Notes under the pieces: generated by a model
What the model was told of the DNA's origin: nothing
What the model saw: the letters and a program-made list of their open reading frames with translations, nothing else
Databases searched by the model: none
Source: Allobosea sp. Tri-44
GTDB lineage: Bacteria; Pseudomonadota; Alphaproteobacteria; Rhizobiales; Beijerinckiaceae
DNA length: 64,000 bases
NCBI RefSeq assembly: GCF_004123845.1
Contig: NZ_NBDP01000030.1
Span: 310,001 to 374,000, forward strand
Direction of reading: 5' to 3'
Position numbers and translations under genes: made by a program
Shown here: in pieces, positions 8,025 through 16,907 of the stretch
How positions within the stretch are numbered: position 1 is the stretch's first letter
How the letters are laid out: every line of letters starts with the position of its first letter

Positions 8025-8191
8025 CGCGCTCCTCCCCGCCCACCGCGGCCATTGGCGTCGAGCTGTCCGAGCGTCTCGAAGAAGCGGCCGAATACGTCGC
8101 GCGGCTGGCGGCCGGGGCGCGGCGCGGCCACCCCCGATCTCACAGCGGCCGGAGACGGCCTTGCCGGCGATTTGCCTCCGGTCTTGCTCAT
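8021..8191 (-). CDS. small basic protein between GTA gp3.5 and gp4 (unknown function)
   Basis: A 56-codon frame from ATG 8191, overlapping the gp3.5 stop by 4 bp at its start and the gp4 start by 4 bp at its end. That coupling on both sides supports it as a real gene. The product is rich in Pro, Arg and Gly in its first 30 residues (MSKTGGKSPARPSPAAVRSG), then DVFGRFFETLGQLDANGR, a possible short helix, and a basic tail. I do not recognise a family. It has no counterpart at this place in the canonical R. capsulatus cluster. Confidence 0.65.
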   Translation of the reverse strand: MSKTGGKSPARPSPAAVRSGVAAPRPGRQPRDVFGRFFETLGQLDANGRGGRGGAR

Positions 8192-8388
8192 GAATCTCCT
8201 CCCTCGTAGCGGGCGTTGAAGCGGGTGAGCTCGCGCACGAACTCGTCGAAGCGCCGGTTGGCGGCGATCAGCTCGCGCAAGGCGAAGAGGGCGAGCCCCG
8301 AGGCGCAAAAGGCCCAGAGCAGCAGCGCGAGATGACCGAGATCGCCGCGGGCGACGATGCCGGCTGCAGCTTCGTCGAAGGGACTCAT
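8188..8388 (-). CDS. GTA gp3.5-like small membrane protein
   Basis: A 66-residue protein with one hydrophobic segment (LALLLWAFCASGLALFALREL, about residues 22-42) followed by a charged tail. It occupies the gp3.5 position between portal and protease. Start and stop each overlap the neighbours in ATGA arrangement (8385-8388 and 8188-8191). Function in GTA biology is not established; a membrane anchor is suggested by the hydrophobic segment. Confidence 0.75.
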   Translation of the reverse strand: MSPFDEAAAGIVARGDLGHLALLLWAFCASGLALFALRELIAANRRFDEFVRELTRFNARYEGGDS

Positions 8389-9557
8389 GACGACACCTCC
8401 CGGCGGCCATAGCCGACCGCCTCGCGTTTCTCGTCCTCAGTGAGGAATGCGGCAGCAGAGACCCGCCGCCAGAGCGATTCCCGCTCGTCCGCCAGCGCCT
8501 CGATCGCATCGAGATCGGGCTCGAGGGAGAGCGCGTCGCCGAAGGCGGGGCCGAGCCATTGCGCCAGCGATTGCGCCGTGCGCCTGACCAGCGGGATCAG
8601 CGTCTGGCGCCAGAAGGCGCGGTTGGCCTCGGCGAAATTGGCATGGGTGTTGTCGCCGGGAAGCCCGAGCAGCAGCGGCGGCACGCCGAAGGCGAGCGCG
8701 ATCTCCCGCGCCGCGACGCCCTTGGCGGCGACGAAATCGAGCTCGGCCGGCGACAGCGAGAGCGGCTTCCAGTCGAGCCCGCCTTCGAGCAGCAAAGGCC
8801 TCCCGGCATTGCGCGCGCCCTGGAAGCCATCCTCCAGCTCCTGCTTCAGCCGCTCGAACTGCGCCTCGGTCAGCGTGCCGCCTTCCGGCCCGTCATAGAC
8901 CAGCGCGCCGGACGGACGCGCCGCGTTGTCGAGCAGCGCCTTGTGCCAGGCGCCGGCGGCATTGTGGACGTCGAGCGAGCAGGCCGCTGCCTCGACCGGC
9001 GAGAGGCCGTAATGGTCGTCGACGGGATGAAACAGCGACAAATGCAGGATCGGCGGCTGCGCGCCCTCGTCCTGGCGGAAGCGGATCGTCTGCGCGCCGA
9101 CCGTATAGTCGTAGCCTTCAGGCCAGCCGTCGCGGCCGGGCACCACCCGCATGCGGTCGGGCCGGAGCGCATAAAGCTCGCGCGGCTCGCGGCCAATGCT
9201 CGCTGCCTCGACATAGGCGTTTCCGGCGACGAGGAGATGCCCGTAGAGCATCTCGCGGAAGGCGATGCCACCCTGGCGCGGATTGGGCCGATCGATCAGC
9301 ACCAGCGCCGGGTGCTCCGGCATCTCGCGCTCTCCGACCTTGGCGATCAGCTGGGTCTGCGCCGCGGCCTCGGCGATCAGCCTGACGCAGCGATGCACCA
9401 CCGGATTGCGCTGATAGCCCTCGCGCGACAGCGCACCATAGTCGCGCGGCGTCCAGACCGGACGGCCGGCTTCGTGCAGGGCGATCAGCGGCCCGACGCG
9501 CGAGCGCTTCTGTTCCAGCGCGGCGGGGCCGCGCAGGCTGCGAAGGAAATTGAGCAT
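8385..9557 (-). CDS. GTA gp3-like portal protein (HK97 family)
   Basis: A 390-residue HK97-type portal (TIGR01537). Landmarks are REGYQRNPVVHRCVRLIAEAAA (about residues 45-66), YGHLLVAGNAYVEA (about 104-117), YGLSPVEAAA and the clip/wing region GVPPLLLGLPGDNTHANFAEANRAFW near residue 300. It forms the dodecameric ring through which DNA is packaged. Length is normal. It is separated from the terminase gene by 111 bp that contain a palindromic repeat, unusual in a cluster where other genes overlap. Confidence 0.95.
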   Translation of the reverse strand: MLNFLRSLRGPAALEQKRSRVGPLIALHEAGRPVWTPRDYGALSREGYQRNPVVHRCVRLIAEAAAQTQLIAKVGEREMPEHPALVLIDRPNPRQGGIAFREMLYGHLLVAGNAYVEAASIGREPRELYALRPDRMRVVPGRDGWPEGYDYTVGAQTIRFRQDEGAQPPILHLSLFHPVDDHYGLSPVEAAACSLDVHNAAGAWHKALLDNAARPSGALVYDGPEGGTLTEAQFERLKQELEDGFQGARNAGRPLLLEGGLDWKPLSLSPAELDFVAAKGVAAREIALAFGVPPLLLGLPGDNTHANFAEANRAFWRQTLIPLVRRTAQSLAQWLGPAFGDALSLEPDLDAIEALADERESLWRRVSAAAFLTEDEKREAVGYGRREVSS

Positions 9558-9579
9558 GGATGTCTCGCGATGAAGCGCA

Positions 9580-9661
9580 CGTCATGCTCGGCCTTGAGCC
9601 GAGCATTTCATGCAAGATGGTCCTGAGATTCCCGGCTCCGCTTCGCGGTCCGGGAATGACG
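9580..9661. repeat. interspersed palindromic repeat, copy 1 (between GTA gp2 and gp3)
   Basis: Two consecutive stem-loops. The first has arms atgctcgg/ccgagcat around cttga; the second has attcccgg/ccgggaat arms around a GC-rich loop. The unit begins cgtcatgctcgg and ends ccgggaatgac, matching the layout of the copies at 28055, 56791 and 63493. It fills almost all of the space between the terminase and portal genes and could form an mRNA hairpin inside the GTA operon. Confidence 0.8.
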
Positions 9662-9668
9662 GCTGTCC

Positions 9669-11048
9669 TTAAAGCCCCCTCACCCGCGGCCGGCCCTTCG
9701 GCCCGAGCATCAGATGGGTCAGCGCCCAGACCAGCGCGTCGAGCCGGTCGGGCGAGCGGCCCGAGCTCAGCCCCGTCGGGCCGAAGTCGCACATCTCGTC
9801 CTCCAGCGCCGGAAAGGCGCCGGCATGGCGCACCCGGCCCTGCGCATAGAGCGCCGCCACCGGCTCGGCCCGCAGGAATTTTCCGCGCGAGGCCCTGACG
9901 GCCGTCACCGGCACCCCGGGATCGACCTCGCGGATGACGCTTGTCGCCATCTCGCCGCCCTGATTGACCTCGACGACGAGTGCATCGGCCTCCAGCCGGC
10001 GATAGAGCGCGACGGCCGCTTGCGCCCATTCATGCGGCTTGGCGCCGGCAAGCGTCGCATCCGCAAGGACATGGCCGATGCCGTCGCGATCGATCCCCGC
10101 CGCGACAAGTCCGCAACTGTCAGCCCGCTTCGACGAGGAGGCCGGCGGATCGACCGCCACGACGATCCGCGCCAGCGGCGGCGCCTCGCGCTCGCGGCAC
10201 TCCTCGATCAGCGCCCGGCTCCAGAGTGCATCCGCGCTCTCCTCGACGATCTCGCCTTCGAGCTCCTGCCGGCCGAGCCGCGTGCCGCCATAGGCTTGGC
10301 TCACGCTGTCGAGAAAGCTCGGCGCCAGGTTGAAGCGATTGGCACTGGTCGCCGCCCGGCTGACGGCGACGCGCGGATCGTCGAGCAGCCGCTTGATCAG
10401 CGGCAGCGGGCGCGGCGTCGTCGTCACCACCTGGCGCGGCCGGTCGCCGAGCCTCAGGCCGAGTTGCAGCATATCCCAGGTCTCCTGAAGGTTCGGCCAC
10501 TTCGCCAGCTCGTCGGACCAGGCGGCGCCGAATTGCGGCCCGCGCAGCCCTTCCGGATCCTCGGCAGTGAACACCTGCGCGATCGCGCCATTGCCCCATT
10601 CGAGCCGGCGCCGCGACGGCGACCAGACCGGCTTCTCCCAGCGATGATGGATCGCCAGCAGACCGGAGACGCCCTCGATCATCACGTCGCGAACCTGAGC
10701 CTGCGTCTCGCCGACAAGGGCGATGCGGCCGACGGGTTCGCTGGCGATCGGGGCGAGCCCGAGCGCCATGCCCTTGACCCACTCGGCGCCGGTCCGGGTC
10801 TTGCCGGCGCCACGACCACCAAGGACAAGCCAGGTCCACCAGGGCGGCAGGCGCCGGGATTTCTGGTCGGGCCGGCCGTAGAACGTCCACTCCTGCTCGA
10901 CGAGCCTAACCAACTCGGGGGGCAGGCCCGGCAGCAGCTTGAGGAACAGTCTCACCTGCGTGATCGGCGATAAGGCGTTCCATGCGTCGTGCCAGCTCTC
11001 GCCGCAGTTCATCGACCCGGCGCAATCCTTCGGCGGGGCTGGGGTCAT
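9669..11048 (-). CDS. GTA gp2-like large terminase
   Basis: A 459-residue DNA packaging ATPase/nuclease (Terminase_6 type). The Walker A motif is LVLGGRGAGKTRTGAEWV, followed by the ATPase core AWSDELAKW and QLGLRLGDRPRQVVTTTPRP, and then a nuclease domain with VVAVDPPASSSKRADSCG and VVEVNQGGEM. The ATG at 11048 follows GGGAGG 11 bases upstream. An alternative ATG at 11012 gives 447 residues with a weaker site. The start lies inside gp1 in another frame (about 140 bp overlap). It is the motor for headful packaging of host DNA. Confidence 0.93.
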   Translation of the reverse strand: MTPAPPKDCAGSMNCGESWHDAWNALSPITQVRLFLKLLPGLPPELVRLVEQEWTFYGRPDQKSRRLPPWWTWLVLGGRGAGKTRTGAEWVKGMALGLAPIASEPVGRIALVGETQAQVRDVMIEGVSGLLAIHHRWEKPVWSPSRRRLEWGNGAIAQVFTAEDPEGLRGPQFGAAWSDELAKWPNLQETWDMLQLGLRLGDRPRQVVTTTPRPLPLIKRLLDDPRVAVSRAATSANRFNLAPSFLDSVSQAYGGTRLGRQELEGEIVEESADALWSRALIEECREREAPPLARIVVAVDPPASSSKRADSCGLVAAGIDRDGIGHVLADATLAGAKPHEWAQAAVALYRRLEADALVVEVNQGGEMATSVIREVDPGVPVTAVRASRGKFLRAEPVAALYAQGRVRHAGAFPALEDEMCDFGPTGLSSGRSPDRLDALVWALTHLMLGPKGRPRVRGL

Positions 11049-11313
11049 CCTCGGATTTTCCTCCCTCCCCCACTGCGGTAGAATCCAGCGCGACCAGCTC
11101 GCGCACGGTGCGAGCCAGCGTCGCCAGTGTCTTGGCGTCGGCCTCACTCGCGGCCGCGCCGGCCGGCAATTCGGCCAGATGCGCCTCATGCGCTTCGAGC
11201 TGGGTCTGCGCCGCCTTCCAGAGCTTGCCGATCACCGCCTTGCGGCCGCGCGGCGCAGACTTGCGCTTCGCCGCCGGCCGAGCCGGGGCGCTCTCGTCAC
11301 TCTCGTCGGTCAT
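10906..11313 (-). CDS. GTA gp1-like protein, likely small terminase
   Basis: A 135-residue protein at the gp1 position, first in the cluster. The N-terminus is basic (RPAAKRKSAPRGRKA), followed by a long predicted helical region with many Ala/Leu/Glu heptad-like residues (KLWKAAQTQLEAHEAHLAEL, then LATLARTVRELVALD and LRRELARRMERL). In R. capsulatus gp1 acts as a small terminase with reduced DNA specificity. The assignment here relies on position, size and helical character more than on strong motifs. Confidence 0.7.
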   Translation of the reverse strand: MTDESDESAPARPAAKRKSAPRGRKAVIGKLWKAAQTQLEAHEAHLAELPAGAAASEADAKTLATLARTVRELVALDSTAVGEGGKSEDDPSPAEGLRRVDELRRELARRMERLIADHAGETVPQAAAGPAPRVG

Positions 11314-11488
11314 CGGAAACCTCGGCTCAGCCCGGACATGCGAAAGCCGCCGGCTGGGCAGCGCGGCGGCTTCGTTCGTCTCAGGCGCAATTCGTGAGCG
11401 TTCCTGATCTCTACCCGATCAGCGTCACCATGTCAAGGATAAAATTCCTATCGCTATCGCGGCAAGGCGGGCAAGCGCATCGACGCAT

Positions 11489-11516
11489 TGGAATAAATCT
11501 ATATATTAGGGTACTA
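11489..11516 (-). promoter_or_regulatory. AT-rich segment upstream of GTA gp1, candidate promoter area
   Basis: An isolated AT-rich stretch (ataaatctatatattagg core) in GC-rich surroundings, about 180 bp ahead of gp1 and in the 247-bp space between gp1 and the next gene. On the minus strand it includes TAATATA, which could serve as a -10 element. No clear -35 element or known GTA activator site was identified. Confidence 0.25.
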
Positions 11517-11560
11517 GCCTGATTTTGCCCGCTGTGTCGAACGAGGAATTCAGGCCGCGA

Positions 11561-12313
11561 TTATTCAGCAGGAGCGGGTAGAAAGGTTTCTCGGAATGCT
11601 TGGATCGTCTCAGACACGGCCTCAGCGAAATTGACCAGCGTCTGCACGACAAGCTGTCCTGGCGGCAGGTCAGATTCAGCGAACACTATCTCAGCGGCAA
11701 TTTCCGCATCGTCGTTTAGCTTAAAAGGTGTGACGAAACCAAGCTTAAAGATTGGCCCGGGCGTCTGGATGCTGCTGTAAGAGAGATCAATCACGCCTCC
11801 ATCCTCGCTCGTGGCGACGAACTTGCCGAACCGAGCTATGCTGTACGTAGCAAGAAGCAGCCTGTGTTTATCGACGTTATTGAGCTTTCCAAGTACCCAT
11901 AGTTTAAAGTTGCCAGTTTTATAAGGTTTTATAACGTCAATTATAAAAGCCTCGGCTTGTGGAAAGGCTTTCTTTATCGCAATTCTCTTGGAAACCAAAT
12001 CAACAAGGTTCTCCTTTTCTTCGTGACTAGGGAACGTCGAGCGCCTATCGTTAGCATCGGGGTTGGCCTTCCGTTCTAGGGCGCTCCAAAGGTAATCCAG
12101 CCCGGAGCGCAGATTATGAACGGCGTCGCCGATTGCCAAAGGCAATGCACGAGGCAGACCTCCCCCAGCAGGGCCAATGTGCAACTGATATTGTCTTGTT
12201 TGAGTGTCGAGCTCGGACCGAACCACATAATTGGCCGGATCGATCATCCAGCGAGTGATCGCTTCAACATCGCTGATGTGCTGTTTGGCTCGTTCAACTT
12301 TCCACTCGGCCAT
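11561..12313 (-). CDS. conserved hypothetical protein, AT-richer than its neighbours
   Basis: A 250-residue protein from MAEWKVERAKQHISDVEAI; an ATG 14 codons upstream (12355) is possible. Recognisable segments are AVHNLRSGLDYLWSALERK (about residues 64-82) and LGKLNNVDKHRLLLATYS. I recall both from a widespread bacterial family of unknown function. The first half is helical and the second half beta-rich. No signal peptide or membrane segment is visible. Base composition is clearly less GC-rich than the flanking genes, suggesting recent acquisition. It is oriented with the GTA cluster but sits upstream of it, behind a probable promoter region. Confidence 0.75.
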   Translation of the reverse strand: MAEWKVERAKQHISDVEAITRWMIDPANYVVRSELDTQTRQYQLHIGPAGGGLPRALPLAIGDAVHNLRSGLDYLWSALERKANPDANDRRSTFPSHEEKENLVDLVSKRIAIKKAFPQAEAFIIDVIKPYKTGNFKLWVLGKLNNVDKHRLLLATYSIARFGKFVATSEDGGVIDLSYSSIQTPGPIFKLGFVTPFKLNDDAEIAAEIVFAESDLPPGQLVVQTLVNFAEAVSETIQAFRETFLPAPAE

Positions 12314-12549
12314 TAGGCAGGAACAGGAAAGGTCCGATAATCCAGGATCCAACATGCCACCCGCCGCAATCCATCAAGGCCCAACAGCGAACCAGAGGCG
12401 ATCGAAGCCGACAAGCCCCTGCTAGATGCTCAACCCAACTGAGACCGCAGGGGCAAGGTCGCCGACGCTATACCGCCAGATCGGCAAGCGGTAAGGAAGG
12501 TGCTCACGCTGAGGCGAGCGCCTAAACGGGCTGAGTAGACGGAGAGACC

Positions 12550-13131
12550 TCAAACCTCCGACTTCTCCACCCATTTGATCTGGGCCTGCGGCCTGTAGGC
12601 GTCCATCTTGTCGAGCAGCGCGCCGGGATCGGTCTCCATCATCGCCATGTCGCGATGGGCCTGCCACATGAAGCCGGCCTTGGTGGTGTTGTCGAGGAAG
12701 GCGAAGAGCGGGTCGTAGAAGCCGGCGATGTTGAGGAAGCCGAGCGGCTTGCCGTGGATGCCGAGCTGGCCCCAGGTCCAGATCTCGAAGATCTCCTCGA
12801 AGGTGCCGATGCCGCCGGACATGGCGATGAAGCCGTCGGAGAGCTCGGCCATGCGCGCCTTGCGGATGTGCATGGTCTCGACCACTTCGAGCCGGGTCAG
12901 CTTGTTATGGCCGACCTCCTTCTCGCGCAGCGCCCGCGGGATCACGCCATGGACCTCGCCGCCGGCTTCGAGCGCGGCATTGGCGACGATGCCCATCAGC
13001 CCGACGGCGCCGCCGCCATAGACCAGCGTCAGGCCGCGCCTGGCAATGGCCGTGCCCATGGCGCGGGCGCCCTCGGCATGGACGGGATCATGGCCCGGGC
13101 TCGAGCCGCAGAAGACACAGACGGATTTCAT
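12550..13131 (-). CDS. LOG-family protein (cytokinin riboside 5'-monophosphate phosphoribohydrolase type)
   Basis: A 193-residue Rossmann-fold protein (TIGR00730) starting [15 protein letters not shown]. The nucleotide-binding GGGAVGLMG and the catalytic [12 protein letters not shown] (PGGxGTxxE variant with Ser for Pro) are present. The family hydrolyses the N-glycosidic bond of nucleoside 5'-monophosphates. In bacteria it acts in nucleotide salvage or, in plant associates, cytokinin activation. The start overlaps the stop of the dipeptidase gene by 4 bp (13128-13131), so the two are co-translated. Confidence 0.92.
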   Translation of the reverse strand: MKSVCVFCGSSPGHDPVHAEGARAMGTAIARRGLTLVYGGGAVGLMGIVANAALEAGGEVHGVIPRALREKEVGHNKLTRLEVVETMHIRKARMAELSDGFIAMSGGIGTFEEIFEIWTWGQLGIHGKPLGFLNIAGFYDPLFAFLDNTTKAGFMWQAHRDMAMMETDPGALLDKMDAYRPQAQIKWVEKSEV

Positions 13132-14510
13132 GAGGCGAGTGCTTGCAAGATGCGGGCCCAGGAGCGCTGGCCCTTGTGGAAGGAGGAGAGGTCGTACTTC
13201 TCGTTTGGCGAGTGGACGCGGTCGTCGTCGAGGCCGAAGCCGACGAAAAGGGTGTCGAGCCCGAGCGTGCGCTTGAAGTCGCCGCCGACAGGGATCGAGC
13301 CGCCACTGCCGATGCTGACGACGCGGCCACCCCATTCCTCGGCGAGTGCCTTGCGCGCCTTCTGCAGGACCGGGGAATCGACCGGCACGGCCAGCGCCGG
13401 CGAACCGGAATGGCCGATGAACTCGGCGGTCACATCCTCAGGCAGGCGTTCACGCACGAACTGGTGGAAGGCCGCGGCGATCTTGGCCGGGTCCTGGTCG
13501 CCGACGAGGCGGAACGAGACCTTGGCGGATGCCTTGGCGGCGATCACCGTCTTCGAGCCCTCTCCGGTATAGCCGCCCCAGATGCCGTTGACGTCGCAGG
13601 TCGGGCGCGACTGGATCTGCTCGATCAGCATACGGCCCTTCTCACCGACCGAGTGCTTCAGCCCGACCTGGCCGAGGAACTCCTTCTCGGTCAGGTTCAG
13701 GTCGGCCCATTCCGCCTTCTGCGCGTTCGTCGGCTCGTGCACGCCGTCATAGAAGCCGGGGATGGTGATCCGGCCGGCCTCGTCATGGATCTCGGCGACG
13801 ATCTTGGTCAGCACATGGATCGGATTCGCGGCGGCGCCGCCGAACAAGCCCGAATGCAGGTCGCGGTCGGCCGCGGTCAGCCTGACCTCCTGATAGACCA
13901 TGCCGCGCAGCGTCGAGGTGATCAGCGGCGTGACGCGGTCCCACATGCCGGTGTCGCAGACCAGCGCGAAATCGGCCTTCAGCTCGGCGGCGTTGGCCTT
14001 GATAAAGCCCGGCAGGTTGACCGAACCGGATTCCTCCTCACCTTCGACCAGGATGGTGAGGCCGATCGGCAGGTCGCCGGTCTCGGCGAGCGTCGCGCGG
14101 ATCGCCTCGACGAAGGTCATGACTTGACCCTTGTCGTCGCAGGCGCCGCGGGCAAGGATCACTTTCCGCCCGGGCTCGATCTCCTTGACGGCCGGCTTGA
14201 ACGGATCGTTGTCCCACAGCTCGAGCGGGTCGACCGGCTGGACGTCGTAATGGCCGTAGAACAGCGCATGCGGCGCGCCGGGCTTTGGCCGATGCGCGAG
14301 CACGACCGGATGACCGCCGGTCTCGCGCAATTCTGCCTTGAAGCCGAGCTCTTCCAGATCGGAGCGCAGCCATTCGGCCGCCTGGCGCGTCTGCTTATCG
14401 AAAGCCGGATCAGTCCCGATCGAGGGAATTTCGAGCCAGGAGGAGAGACGAGCCAGCGACGTGTCGACATCGGCGTCGAGGCGGGACAGGATGGCGGGAA
14501 GCTGGGACAT
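13128..14510 (-). CDS. M20-family dipeptidase
   Basis: A 460-residue zinc dipeptidase. Metal and catalytic residues are in [12 protein letters not shown] (His ligand), [10 protein letters not shown] (bridging Asp), [10 protein letters not shown] (general base and ligand Glu), DTGMW (Asp) and [10 protein letters not shown] (His) near the C-terminus. No signal peptide, so it is cytoplasmic. It should cleave short peptides, which fits the peptide transporters elsewhere in the window. It leads a two-gene operon with the LOG-family gene. Confidence 0.93.
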   Translation of the reverse strand: MSQLPAILSRLDADVDTSLARLSSWLEIPSIGTDPAFDKQTRQAAEWLRSDLEELGFKAELRETGGHPVVLAHRPKPGAPHALFYGHYDVQPVDPLELWDNDPFKPAVKEIEPGRKVILARGACDDKGQVMTFVEAIRATLAETGDLPIGLTILVEGEEESGSVNLPGFIKANAAELKADFALVCDTGMWDRVTPLITSTLRGMVYQEVRLTAADRDLHSGLFGGAAANPIHVLTKIVAEIHDEAGRITIPGFYDGVHEPTNAQKAEWADLNLTEKEFLGQVGLKHSVGEKGRMLIEQIQSRPTCDVNGIWGGYTGEGSKTVIAAKASAKVSFRLVGDQDPAKIAAAFHQFVRERLPEDVTAEFIGHSGSPALAVPVDSPVLQKARKALAEEWGGRVVSIGSGGSIPVGGDFKRTLGLDTLFVGFGLDDDRVHSPNEKYDLSSFHKGQRSWARILQALAS

Positions 14511-14609
14511 GGGCGCTCACTGGAATCTGATTCCGGTGGCGCCATCATGCCCAGTCGCGCGCACGATGCCAGTCGTCCGGACGCACAGCAGCTTGCTTTG
14601 CGGCGGCGT

Positions 14610-14906
14610 CTACGCCTCGTCCATATCCTCCGGCCACATCCTTGCGCCGTGCAGGACACGAAGAATGCGAACCTTATCGCTCATCACCCCATAGATGGCG
14701 ATATAAGGCGTGCGCGGAACGACCAGTTCGCGGGTGCCCGCGACCCTGCCGGGCCGGCCGCTTTCCGGAAACCGAAGGAGGCGATGCACAGCCGAGGCGA
14801 TCCGCTCGTCGATTTCGGCAGCCACTTTCGGATTGTCGGCTTCGATGTAGCTGAAGATCTCGTCGCGATCGGCAAGAGCGAACGGCGACCAGACCACACG
14901 CATCAT
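14610..14906 (-). CDS. parE: RelE/ParE-family toxin
   Basis: A 98-residue protein with the ParE pattern: VVWSPFALADRDEIFSYIEADNP at the N-terminus, ERIASAVHRLLRFPESGRPG in the middle and ELVVPRTPYIAIYGV...VRILRVLHGARMW at the end. Members inhibit gyrase or cleave mRNA; the ParE subtype is favoured by the RVLHGARMWP ending. The first ATG overlaps the antitoxin stop (14903-14906), a typical toxin-antitoxin arrangement. Confidence 0.92.
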   Translation of the reverse strand: MMRVVWSPFALADRDEIFSYIEADNPKVAAEIDERIASAVHRLLRFPESGRPGRVAGTRELVVPRTPYIAIYGVMSDKVRILRVLHGARMWPEDMDEA

Positions 14907-15208
14907 GCTTTTCCGCCGGCCTTGCGAAGGGCCGCAGCGCGGCGTTCGGTAAAGCGAGCCTCGGCATCGGCGTCCTCGATGTCGGGACGCTCATCCGCCA
15001 GCGCCTGCAGCACTTTCGCGCGGAACCAGGCGTCGTGCGCGTCACTATTGCTGACGAGTTCGAGCGGCAGAGCGCCTTCATTTGCCGTACGCGTCAGCAG
15101 AATGCGCACGGCGTCGGAGACGGTGAGACCCATGCCCTCCAGGACCGCGGTTGCGCGGTCCTTCACGTCGGCGTCGATCCGCGTCTGTACCAAGGCATTC
15201 GAAGCCAT
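14903..15208 (-). CDS. relB: RelB/DinJ-family antitoxin
   Basis: A 101-residue protein with an N-terminal ribbon-helix-helix domain: VQTRIDADVKDRATAVLEGMGLTVSDAVRILLTR, the hallmark of RelB/DinJ antitoxins. The C-terminal half is acidic then basic and would bind the toxin. A GGGAG site precedes the ATG. As first gene of the pair it probably autoregulates the operon through sites in the 71-bp region upstream. Confidence 0.92.
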   Translation of the reverse strand: MASNALVQTRIDADVKDRATAVLEGMGLTVSDAVRILLTRTANEGALPLELVSNSDAHDAWFRAKVLQALADERPDIEDADAEARFTERRAAALRKAGGKA

Positions 15209-15279
15209 GACGATACTCCCTTCACAAGCACAATGTAATGCGCTTGAATGACAATCGCCAGACGCAATGCCAAACTTGG

Positions 15280-16818
15280 CTACCGCCGTCCGCCCGTGAG
15301 CGAGCCGAGCACACCGCGCAGGATGGCGGTACCGACCTGCCTGCCGATCGAGGTCGCGGCCGAGCGCGCCGCCGAGGTGATGATCTTTTCGGTCATGCTT
15401 TGCGGCAGGCGCCCGCCGCGGCTGCCGGGACCGGTCTTGGGACGCTCGCCACTGCCGCCGCCGAGCCAGCCGCCGATGGTGTCGAGGATGCCGCCGCCGC
15501 CTTCGGTCGAGGCCTCGACCAGCGAGCCGTCGGCATTCATCCCCTTGCGCTTCATCAGCGCCTCATAGGCCGAGTCCCGGTCGACCATCGTGTCGTATTT
15601 GCCGGTGAAGCCGGAGGCGCGCATGCACTGCGTCCGTTCCTGCGGCGTGATCGGGCCGACCTGCGCCATCGGCGGGGCGATCAGGCAGCGCTCGACCATG
15701 GTCGGCGAGCCCTTGCCTTCCAGCGTCGAGACCAGGGCCTCGCCGACGGCGAGCTGGGTGATCGCCTGCTCGGTGTTGATCTTCGGATTCTGGCGGAAGG
15801 TCTCGGCTGCGGCCCTGACCGCCTTCTGGTCGCGCGGGGTGAAGGCGCGCAAGGCGTGCTGGACGCGATTGCCGAGCTGGGCCAGCACGGTGTCGGGAAT
15901 ATCGAGCGGGTTCTGGGTGACGAAATAGACGCCGACGCCCTTGGAGCGGATCAGCCGCACCACCTGCTCGACCGCCGTCAGCAACGCCTTGGGCGCGCCG
16001 TTGAAGAGCAGATGTGCCTCGTCGAAGAAGAAGACGAGCTTGGGCTTGTCGAGGTCGCCGACCTCCGGCAGCTGCTCGAACAGCTCTGAGAGCAGCCAGA
16101 GCAGGAAGGTGGCGTAGAGCCGCGGATTGGCCATCAGCTTGTCGGCCGCCATGATGTTGACGATGCCGCGGCCGTCGCGGTCGGTCTTCATCAGGTCATT
16201 GATGTCGAGCGCCGGCTCCCCGAAGAACAGGTCGCCCTTCTGGTTCTCCAGCACGAGCAGAGCGCGCTGGATCGTGCCGACCGAAGCGGAGGTGACGTTG
16301 CCGTATTTGGTCGTCAGCTCCTGCGCGTTCTCGGCGATGAAGGCGAGGATCGCGCGCAGGTCCTTGAGGTCGAGCAGCAAGAGCTTCTGCTCGTCGGCGA
16401 TGCGGAAGGCGATGTTGAGCACGCCTTCCTGGGTGTCGTTGAGGTCGAGCAGGCGCGCCAGCAGCAGCGGGCCCATCTCCGAAATCGTGGCGCGGACCGG
16501 ATGGCCCTGCTCGCCGAACACATCCCAGAATACCGTGGTGAACTGGTCGGGCTCGTATTTGAGCCCGAGTTCCTCGGCGCGCTTGACGAAGGGCGGCTTG
16601 GAGTTGCCCGGCGCGGCGATGCCCGAGAGGTCGCCCTTGATGTCGGCAGCGAAGACCGGGACGCCGTGCTTGGCGAAGCCCTCCGCCAGCACCTGCAGCG
16701 TCACCGTCTTGCCGGTACCGGTCGCGCCGGTGACGAGGCCATGGCGGTTGGCGAGCTTGAGCAGCAGCACCTCCGGCTTCTCGCTCTTGCCGATCAGGAT
16801 CGTGCCGTCATCCGCCAT
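15280..16818 (-). CDS. HerA-like ATPase (DUF853)
   Basis: A 512-residue P-loop ATPase starting MADDGTILIGKSEKPEVLLL. Walker A is GATGTGKT at residues 31-38, and Walker B is KLVFFFDEAHLLF. The segment PLDIPDTVLAQLGNRVQHALRAFTPRDQKA is typical of DUF853, a HerA/FtsK-related group. The C-terminal region is Gly/Arg-rich and ends GSLTGGRR. A DNA or protein translocase role is inferred from the family; the cellular function is not established. The 151-bp region ahead of it is shared with a divergent gene and contains an AT-rich palindrome. Confidence 0.92.
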   Translation of the reverse strand: MADDGTILIGKSEKPEVLLLKLANRHGLVTGATGTGKTVTLQVLAEGFAKHGVPVFAADIKGDLSGIAAPGNSKPPFVKRAEELGLKYEPDQFTTVFWDVFGEQGHPVRATISEMGPLLLARLLDLNDTQEGVLNIAFRIADEQKLLLLDLKDLRAILAFIAENAQELTTKYGNVTSASVGTIQRALLVLENQKGDLFFGEPALDINDLMKTDRDGRGIVNIMAADKLMANPRLYATFLLWLLSELFEQLPEVGDLDKPKLVFFFDEAHLLFNGAPKALLTAVEQVVRLIRSKGVGVYFVTQNPLDIPDTVLAQLGNRVQHALRAFTPRDQKAVRAAAETFRQNPKINTEQAITQLAVGEALVSTLEGKGSPTMVERCLIAPPMAQVGPITPQERTQCMRASGFTGKYDTMVDRDSAYEALMKRKGMNADGSLVEASTEGGGGILDTIGGWLGGGSGERPKTGPGSRGGRLPQSMTEKIITSAARSAATSIGRQVGTAILRGVLGSLTGGRR

Positions 16819-16907
16819 GGTCGCGCCTGTTCCGTTGCCATAAGGTCGTGGAAAGGGTGTAGCGAAACGAGAAGTTGGGCGGAAGCATGAAGATCGCTTC
16901 CACCCGA

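Noticed and set aside
1..11313. Complete prophage
   Set aside because: The cluster matches the GTA order and shows no integrase, repressor, replication or lysis module, and no attachment site was found. It is better described as a GTA.
13143..15251. A 702-codon open frame on the plus strand
   Set aside because: It is antisense to the M20 dipeptidase and toxin-antitoxin genes. GC-rich codon bias keeps this frame open; its product has no domain and is rich in Arg/Asp/Gly typical of shadow frames.
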